Below, piece by piece: positions 55,746 through 64,000 of a stretch of 64,000 bases of DNA; position 1 is the stretch's first letter; every line of letters starts with the position of its first letter. Source of the stretch: Tomocerus qinae (taxonomy: Eukaryota; Arthropoda; Collembola; Entomobryomorpha; Tomoceridae). The notes beneath the pieces are model-generated. The model worked only from the letters and a program-made list of their open reading frames with translations, was not told the origin of the DNA and did no database searches. Both the position numbers and the translations under genes were made by a program. The stretch lies in the NCBI GenBank assembly GCA_020055645.1, contig CM034547.1:19073013-19137012 (forward strand), read 5' to 3'.

Positions 55746-58700
55746 ATGGAGAGCTCCTCAAGCGTTGCGAACACTTTGTCTCCGTTTTTCTTCCCGACGT
55801 TTGCATGCCTTTTGTCTAGCTACAACGGAGATGGAGTCAGAAGCTATGACGGGTTAGGTCACTCATTTTAATTTCAAATATTTAGACAATTTTCTTACAT
55901 CCCTGTAAATTTTGTAGTTATCAAGTTTTAAGAGTAGACGCGAAAGATGACCGTACCTATGAAGCTCTCAAGAATATGTACTTCCAGGAGGAAGTTGACT
56001 TTTGGACTCGTCCTAGTATGGTTTCTCCGACTGATATCTTAGTGCCACCGCAGCAACTTCAGTCGATCAAATCCTTCTTCGGTCTTATTGGTCTCAAATA
56101 CGATGTTATCTACGAAAATCTGCAATAGTAAGTCGACATCAGAATCAGACGCATTCTTTCATGATGTGTGTTTGTAAAAATCACTTATTATGCCCGACAA
56201 TTCAACAGCTATGGTGTTAAAAAACGTTTTCCTAATATAGTGCTTTGGAGTTCGAGAAATTGAACTACGTAACAAGACAAGTGAAGACAGATATGACCTG
56301 GAATTCCTTCCATCGTGTAGAAACTGTAAATACTCAGTGAATTTAAGATAATGTACAATTTTTTGGAAATCCAAACGAATTATTTGACTCTCCTAAATAT
56401 TAGATACATGGATGGATGGATACGATGGCTGAACAATATCCAAATCTCGTCTCAGTGGAAAACATTGGAGAAAGTACTGAAGGAAGGCCGTTGAAAATAA
56501 TGAAAATATCAACATCAACGAGCAGAAATGTCTCAAAACCAGCTATCTGGTTGGACGGTGGTATGCCATCCTACTTCTATTAATAATTTTAATGTCATTA
56601 AACTGTACATGTCAATGTTGGATATCTAATTTGTGAAAATGTTTTTAGGAATACATGCAAGGTAATTTTTATACCCTCGAGTCGAGTTCAGTTTTATCTA
56701 ACGGACAAAACAGGAACTATAAGACCACTATCGCCGTAAAATATGTCATGGATTTGTAAAGCTATTACTAAATAACAAATTTGCTTTTTCAGTATGATAT
56801 CATAAGTTTTAACGTTTTAAATACAATCTGTTTAATTCTCCAGAGAATGGATTTCTCCTGCCACAGTCACATATATAGCCAATGAGCTTATAACTCAGGC
56901 TACTCGAACACGCAACAATCGCCTCGTAGATACTTTTGATTGGTAATATTAACAAAGATTAATTCTGTCTTACTGTCCTTCCTTAAAAGGCAAATGTCAC
57001 TGATTGTATATTTTGTTGCTTGATAGGTACATCCATCCTGTCATGAATCCGGATGGATATGAATACACACATATGTACGACAGGCTTTGGAGAAAGGTAA
57101 ATTGTTTCTAATATATCTACTAATATTTTCCTAGAGAATATAAAGAAACGATAACAATTTAGTCTCGGGATGAAAGTTTGAAATAATATTATAGAGATAT
57201 TATGTAGTTCACATAGTACTCACTTTAAAATGGATACACCTGTTTCAAATGTGTGTATTTAGTAATATAAGAAAACGAATACTTATTTTTGACTACACTA
57301 TGAATAAGTTTTGCCCTACTATATGTATATAAATCTCATTCTTTAGACTCGCTCTGGAGGCACCCCTATTTTAGGAGGACTTTTCGGTTGCTGTAAGGGT
57401 ACCGACCCTAACAGAAATTGGGACTTCCAGTGGGGAGGTTCGTTTGCAGATTCATATTTGGAATATGGGATGTAAAATGAAATAATTTTAACCTGATTTC
57501 AAAATCACTGTGTGCAGGTAAAGGAACATCCAAGAATGCCTGTTCTCAGACTTACTGCGGCCCTGCTCCTGCTTCTGAACCTGAAGTGAAATACGTCCAG
57601 GATTACATCTTGACTAAAAAGGATAACATCAAATTGTTTTTAACTTTCCACAGCTACAGTCAGGTAATTGTATTGTATTCCACCCAAATGAATAAATACA
57701 AGATATTTAGTCAATTTGAAGTATTCCTTATGTAGTTGCTGCTGCTTCCTTGGGGCTATGACGATATAAAAGCCGACGATCACGACGAGATGGTATATAC
57801 GATTTACATATATGTGAAACAATGATATTTTGTTGCAAAAGTACATGTAAATGTATTTATATTAGCTGCTTACACAGTAAAATTATACCACAGTTTACAA
57901 TGATTTCAATGTTTACAGATGGAAGTCGGTGACAAAGCTCTCGAAGCCCTAACTGCAGTTCATGGAACCAAATACAAGGGTGGACACACGGTAGAATTGC
58001 TTTACCCTGCAGCAGGTGGAAGTCACGATTGGGCAAAAGGTATTACTCATCTCATCCATAAGTAAAGTTAAATCTTTCCAAATAGATTTGATAGAAGAGA
58101 TGGTGAAAACTAAATATTTCGGCTTTATTTAGCTGTTGCTGGAGTTAAATTCAGTTATTGCTACGAATTGAGGGATACAGGACGCTATGGCTTTGTTTTG
58201 CCACCTTCACAAATCGTACCCACTGGCCAAGAGACTTTTGCGGGTGTTAAGTCTATGGCTGAAGATGTCATGTCATACTACAAATTAGCACCTCCTCGTG
58301 TCAAAAACGAGCTTTTTGAAATCAATCTCGAACGTAGTGAGGGTTAGTCCAAATTTGATTCCGTTTTGATTGTTTTCAAAGTAGTTGTCGTTTTTGCTAT
58401 CTTATTAATCTACTTTTATCAACGTATCCATGAACTCTTACATAAAAGTCTATTGTTAGTGTAATTTACGTCTTTTGATGCAACTCATTACGTGAATTGA
58501 TAAGCATGCTGTATTGTCATTAAAATATTTTGCACAATATCACTATATCGTATTTGGAACTGCATAATTTAAGATAGGTCGCAAGATGCATTTAAAAATC
58601 AAAAATGTTTCTACTTTTAGATGTGGTAGACACTAACTCAACAACAGGTGAGACATTTGCAGAGTGTCTTTGTACCAAAACCGATCAATGCTTTTTGCCT

Positions 58701-59022
58701 TTCGTTCCGAAGCCAGACTTGGTAAGTTGTCGTTTATATAACAATGAATTGATGGTCATTTATGGATGCATTTTTATGCTTCTTATTGCGTTCTATAGAA
58801 AATCTGTACTGAAGGAACAGTAAGGTGTTGCAGACAAGTAGCTAACTGCCAATGCATCCAACTGATCAACTGTGTATCTCCTAATCGTCCTTATGTAAGC
58901 ACAAGTAAAAATTTCAATACCAAATTCTCTGCATTGATTCATGAAAAATAATATAAACATTTTTACAGGGTTTCTGTGAAGATGCTACTGTCAAATGCTG
59001 TGATATGCCACCAGAAAACTAA
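55746..59022 (+). CDS. Secreted M14 metallocarboxypeptidase with His255 and Cys-rich tail, 15 exons
   Basis: Zinc procarboxypeptidase. Exons: 55746-55852, 55918-56127, 56241-56325, 56404-56560, 56649-56661, 56844-56942, 57027-57096, 57347-57437, 57518-57663, 57736-57792, 57919-58039, 58133-58342, 58621-58721, 58799-58894, 58969-59022; phases close, 538 residues, about 120 longer than usual. The N-terminus ([17 protein letters not shown]) is a weak signal peptide. Catalytic set: IHAREW, LWRKTRS, DPNRNWD, TFHSYSQ, Tyr248 in [11 protein letters not shown], Glu270 in CYELRDTG. Position 255 is His, which I cannot match to a known specificity. Exon 5 is only 13 nt and carries the zinc His. Exons 13-15 add a tail with [28 protein letters not shown] and CEDATVKCC, resembling disulphide-knot modules. 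Confidence 0.92.
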
Positions 59023-59055
59023 AACTTTCATATTGTAATGCTGGTATAAATAAGT

Positions 59056-59061
59056 AATAAA
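59056..59061 (+). terminator. Polyadenylation signal of carboxypeptidase 3
   Basis: AATAAA 34 bp after the stop codon. Confidence 0.7.
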
Positions 59062-62000
59062 GTCTCTAAACGTGATTTCTCATGTACTATCAGCTACCAC
59101 TTTCTTTTTAGTAAATCATTTATAAATTGGTCATAATTTATAGTAAGAGAAATCTTTTCAATTTATTATTATTTGTTCTTAACAAGATTTTGCAAATTTT
59201 CTGCGCAGTTTTAAGAAATAATTTGTTGTGAAACAGGACATATTTGCGTGACTTTTAAAGGTAGCCACGTAGACATACTTAGTCTGTTATATTGTCTAGT
59301 ATATGACACTACCATATACAAATGCATCGCATATATAGTACATAAATCAACCATAATACAATATAGCCAGCTTATTGGAGGGATATAGTTAATATCAACC
59401 ATGAAGGAATGAAGATTTCACCCACGCTAAATTACCCAATAAAGTTAGCCCACACTGCTAAGCACACAAAATCCCATAGGGAAGGCTTCTATACGTTTTT
59501 CACCTAGATGTTTGCAGTCTTTCAGTTCTAGTTCGAATAATGAATGAACACGAGACTGCTAGCAATAGCAACCCACATAGCTCATTCTGAATTTTTTAAG
59601 CGAAATGCAAGATATAAAGAAAAAACTTGCAGTACACAATCTTGGTTAACGAGCAAAATAGTACTTCCTCTCTTAAATTGTCTGTTGAGAATCACATATA
59701 AGGTCTCTTAGATTATGTATGGATAAAATACTTTCTGTGTCAGATTTACTAAACTTGTCTTTCTACACGCATGTCTATACAGACGGACAGTACATCGTCA
59801 TTGTGTCTCAAGTGTGTCTCATCAGTCCTAAAAAATTTATTTGTTCATTTGTTCGCAAATTAAATCGTCAAACTTTAACTAGTTGACTATATTGTACGAT
59901 TGTACCTGAAAGTGAAAACGACTCATTGCATACTTACAGTACGATAGGCAATTGCATGCAATAATACGTTATATTTAAGTATGGAACAATCTTTATTGGC
60001 AAAAAGCAGTTATCAAACTAATCAAAATCTTCTGTTTTAAACTACCAAAGTTGTGTTTGTTTTTAGTTTAGAAACAGTAAACGTTCTATAGTGCATTATC
60101 GGTTCAGTGAACTGATTTTAAAATTATAGTTGAAGTTTACAGATTAAAGTTCAATGAATCGTAGTCGCAGGCTTAGAATTTTAAACCCTATTCTGGACTT
60201 CAAACCCCCAGACTGGCTTCCCTTACCAAGATTTGTCCGTCGTCGACAGGAAAGACGTCACAGATGGCCACCATTTAAAGGTGATGGTTTAATGATTTGT
60301 CGGGTCTTTACATTGTAAGTTAACATGTCTTATAGCCTTTATTGGTTTGGTGTAATGGTGCGCTTAAAATACACCCAATTAAAATGGTAATTGTTAAAGC
60401 ATTAGAACTTTCTTTGGAATTTTAATTTTTGGTAAAGTTTAATTTATCACTCTCAATATATCTCATAAACCTAACCGAGGTATTGAGATAGTATGGGTAT
60501 ATTGTACCAAGTAAACTGTCAAAAACAAAAGATTGTTCTAATTGACCAATGACCAGGGGCTTTAAGAGAAACTTTTCTTGATCATCGTTATGATAATTAT
60601 TTTACTGCTTATGGATTTAAAAAATGTATTTATGGAATTCAATATTTTTGGTACGCTAATGATAAAAATTGATATGCAACTGTCCAAGAAAGGTGAAAGC
60701 AATACGCATAATATTGAGATTAAAGAGTAAAACTCTTAACATGCTTTATCATACCAATATTTCTACATTCTTGTACATGTACTTTGTGAGGGTGAAACAT
60801 GATCAACATTTATTGGCATTAATGAAAAGAAACAAATAGATGATACTGAACAACCTATCATATCCTACCTACGTCATGAGTAATTAGCCACAACACTAGA
60901 AAAGTGTATAGTGATCCATTACTCTCACCAAATCCTAATACCCATTCACACATTTATTCGACTGTGGTTCACACAATGCAAAATGTGAATCATTAATCAC
61001 CGACAATTGTGGTACCAAGAAATGATATCATGTATTTATCTTTTTGTTGGCATATCTAATTATAATACTGTCAATTGTAGCTCTATTGTCCGCAATCTAT
61101 TTGGCTGTTTACACATCTATTAATACTTCTTAATTGTTATAGTATATGACTACAATGGTTAAAGCTAGGGATGTGCTAATGGTCTAAAAGTAAAATTGAC
61201 TTAGGCGGCAGTCCGTGCCAAATGTTATCACTTAAATTACATAATGTACACAAGACAATTGATGAATTGGTTTTAATTGTGATTAATCTGTGGGGTATGG
61301 GCGTATGGGACAGTAATGATATTAAAACGAGCAATGAGTGGCAAATGTGGTATTTGTTATTTGCATACATTGCTATAGAAGGTAGTGGTAGTGTAACAGT
61401 ATGCATCATTATGGAGCATATCTACAAACTAAAAACTTGAGTGAGTGCATCCAGCCGGACACATTTCTATTTTAATACTTAATGGCTAGATAAACATATT
61501 ACATAACTTTTAGTGCATTACAATATTAGATAACCAGAGACACATGTTTTCAGACTATACCATTCTATTTAATATTTTCTATGGGATACAATTAATGTAT
61601 ACAGGGGCGCTACTACAAGCTTGACTAAGTATGTATTTCTTAGAAAAGGATATTCAGTTTTTATTTGTGTAGATGTTGTTGCATGGAGTGTTATGTTTAT
61701 TGTAACAACAGAAGATGAACAGGGACGCACACCACTGAAAGACCATTCGAGTCGACCCTGACTTCTTACTCCCATTCATATTTTTTGTAGGTACCCACAA
61801 ATACATTTCTGTTATGAATCATTAATTTAAAGCCTACACTCATATATTATGATGTGATATCTACTTGAGACGGAAGGAATGCATCATATTGCAGGTGCAT
61901 ACATATAAGTATTTTGTATTGTATATACTGATGGTCGAGCTACGGGGTACTTGAAGTTCACACGTCCAAATTCCTTGGTGATGTTTAAAACTTGAGTACA

Positions 62001-63530
62001 ACTTCGAGAGACTCTTTTCTTAATCCTATGATTCGTAACTTTCAAGGCTTTACCCAAGATTTCTAAAAGCTTAACCAAGTCTTCTATGCAGTCTACTTAA
62101 TAAACCCCTATTAATAAAGGCATTTATACTTCGTATACTTATTCCAATTTTTTGACGCTATAAGAATATAAGATAATCATGGAACTTGTATAGTCTCAAA
62201 GTAATTTTATATCCCATCAATAATCTCATTTACATGCGTTCATGATCGTAATTTTTGAATCTTATGAATTCTCAATCATTATGTCAAATTGTAGTACATA
62301 TTATTATAGCTTGCATTATTTTACTATTCTGTTACAAAGTTCCCACGAGTACACGGTAAGCAAAATATCTTGTACCCTGTATGTATTTTGTCCTTAAGTT
62401 AGACTGTTAGGTATAAATGTCTTACAATCTACCAATCTCAATTTTTGAATCACGGTTTGAAGAGTACTTATGATGTTATGAGTCCTGTAGACTCACTCTG
62501 AAGTTCTATATTATATCATGGTCTCGTAGTATACATTTTATGTGCTAAAGATTGCCGATTATGTCCATGACTGACGAGCAAAAAATTCTTTATTGTTTGG
62601 TTTCCTTTAGTACGCGTCATTGCATTGCGTTGGTTTCTCCACATATTGAAGAATTGTATATGAACACATTACTCTGTTAAACACATTACAGAACTGAAAT
62701 TACTCAATAATATTTTAACACTGATAATAAGGGCATGAAATCAGGACCGACCGTAAAGTAATCCGTCTGCCTTTCTATGCTAACAATGTAGATGCAAACG
62801 GTTACTATATTTATATTATCCTCTAGTGTATGTCTATATCCATACCACGTTTTTTGTTAGTAAAATTATTTTTATTACTTGTATCCGTGTGTGTTTCAAT
62901 ATAATATGTGATTGACTAACCTGAATGACCATATTTACCTTATTATATAATGATTCACATGATATACATCTAGTTGGAACTTATAAACCGAATGGCAAAA
63001 AGTTATATTATGTGTCACTTTCGAAGTCTGACTTCATCCATTTTACTCTTTATAAGCAGAAGAGAGAGTGAGACATTTCTCATTTAGGGTGCTACTGAGC
63101 TATCCGACATTTAACTTGAGACTCGTTCTGATAAATGTAATCTGAGACTCTGAGAGAGCGATAATTCATTAAATCTTGCACCTTCTAGTCTGGAAAGTCT
63201 GTGATAAGAGTTGCATAGTCTGCAGTATGCAAGGACAAGTGGAATATACACGCAAATCATTTTAGGCTCTTCTGATTAGGAGAAGGTTGCCTCTTACGGT
63301 TTGTTTAGCTGATCTTTAGTCTAACCAGTTTTTTGTACCGTCAAGAGAATTTGCATAATAAAGAGTAAATCTAGTTTGGTATAATTTACAAGATATTTAC
63401 GTGCAGTTATAGCTAATACAGGCTGTAGACTCAAGCCGTATTAAGTACATTCCGTCTGCAGCAGTTTCTTCTCCATCTCTCATTCTTGTTTCAAAGAACA
63501 CTGTAACGAAGTGTGGTATGGGAGTTTGGC
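59062..63530. other. Gene-poor region right of the carboxypeptidase cluster
   Basis: AT-rich DNA without recognisable genes, transposons or satellite arrays. The only coding candidate is the short basic frame at 60154. Other short frames show no splice logic or family motif. Confidence 0.4.
60154..60314 (+). CDS. Candidate first coding exon of an unknown basic protein
   Basis: An ATG-initiated frame of 53 codons (MNRSRRLRILNPILDF..., then LPRFVRRRQERRHRWPPFKG) rich in Arg and Pro and ending at a strong GTAAGT donor (60315). Read straight through it would stop one codon later. I do not recognise it and could not find the next exon, so it may be chance. Confidence 0.3.
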
Positions 63531-63722
63531 TTAGATGCTGAATGGGGCTGCTTCGTTTACAATGTCAGTGTAAAAATCAACAAGTCTTGAATACCACGCA
63601 CTTGAGATTCTTGCCACATCAGGTGTTCCTTCTCTTTGCTCAGTTCTCCAGTTATACACAAAAGGATCCTTCAGTTTTGCTGCGTCATAAATATTTGCCA
63701 ATTCAGCGACTTTGGTAGTCAT
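63531..63722 (-). CDS. Small hypothetical protein (63 aa)
   Basis: A complete short frame, MTTKVAELANIYDAAKLKDP to NEAAPFSI, with balanced amino-acid use and an A-rich start context (GAAAAATGAC). No signal peptide, membrane segment or Cys. I do not recognise a family. Its start codon is 44 bp from that of a divergent frame on the plus strand. It may be single-exon or the last exon of a longer gene whose other exons are not obvious. Confidence 0.4.
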   Translation of the reverse strand: MTTKVAELANIYDAAKLKDPFVYNWRTEQREGTPDVARISSAWYSRLVDFYTDIVNEAAPFSI

Positions 63723-63766
63723 TTTTCTATCACTGAACTCAATTGCTCAAATTTAACTACCTCAAC

Positions 63767-63911
63767 ATGGGCAACTGTTCATCTATAATCAAAAAAGGGA
63801 GAAACTGTAATTGTTTACCTCGGGACTGTAGTTGTTGTGAGGATTTCTATGGAAAGCCACCGGATCCTCGCAATGAAATGATACCACTACCTGATCTGCC
63901 GGAGGATTTAG
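63767..63911 (+). CDS. Hypothetical lipid-anchored Cys-rich protein, first exon, incomplete
   Basis: ATG at 63767 opens MGNCSSIIKKGRNCNCLPRD, then CSCCEDFYGKPPDP. Gly2 in an MGNCSS context fits N-myristoylation, and the following Cys residues fit palmitoylation, so a membrane-attached cytosolic protein is likely. After 48 codons a G/GTATGA donor (63912) suggests the exon ends there, with the gene continuing right of the window; unspliced, the frame runs to 63973. No family recognised. Confidence 0.45.
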
Positions 63912-64000
63912 GTATGACATTAATGCATTTGACTCGAGCTTATTCTATCATTCATGATCTTTCTCTTACATGATTTTCATGTGTACGCCACATAGTTCTC

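Overview
The window is nuclear DNA of an animal, most likely an arthropod. It is AT-rich, its genes are split by many short GT-AG introns, and it holds two forkhead genes, a BEL/Pao LTR retrotransposon and a cluster of secreted digestive-type metallocarboxypeptidases. The GDP-mannose dehydratase and NVL proteins look arthropod-like to me from memory of these families, not from a search. The species, and whether it is an insect, springtail, crustacean or mite, cannot be settled from the sequence alone.

Region by region: (1) 1-20.2 kb holds FoxC (minus strand, 3' part runs off the left edge) and FoxL1 (minus strand, single exon). About 17 kb of gene-poor DNA separates them, with two foldback elements (4946-5237 and 16141-16584). 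(2) 20.2-25.7 kb is spacer plus a complete seven-exon gene for GDP-mannose 4,6-dehydratase (minus). (3) 26.2-29.7 kb is a satellite of about 132-bp units arranged as two arrays in opposite orientation. (4) 30.6-47.0 kb is a complete 13-exon NVL gene (plus), the nucleolar AAA ATPase of ribosome assembly, with an unusual repetitive C-terminal tail. Its 8.5-kb third intron carries a 7.4-kb BEL/Pao element in antisense orientation, with 5-bp target duplication and nearly identical LTRs. That element sits inside an older short transposon with 45-bp inverted repeats. Another foldback lies beside it, and a hAT-like non-autonomous element lies in intron 10. (5) 47.3-59.1 kb is a cluster of three M14 zinc carboxypeptidase genes: one minus (47256-50112, tail-to-tail with NVL) and two plus (51658-54849 and 55746-59022). 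I reconstructed their exons by following reading frame and splice sites; phases close in every model. (6) 59.1-64 kb is gene-poor apart from one candidate first exon and a tight divergent pair of small hypothetical genes at the right edge.

The most interesting observation is in the middle carboxypeptidase gene. It has two complete, same-phase alternative terminal exons. Each joins within the codon of Tyr248, and each supplies the rest of the S1' pocket, including position 255, which sets which C-terminal residue is removed (Arg in one, Gln in the other). Its neighbours have Asp and His there. One compact locus therefore appears to encode at least four different specificity pockets, one pair of them by RNA processing.

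Gene functions are known from family membership (FoxC and FoxL1 transcription factors, GMD in GDP-fucose synthesis, NVL in 60S ribosome biogenesis, M14 peptidases in peptide digestion). Exon models are read directly from the sequence. Statements on specificity, splicing choice and transposon history are inference.
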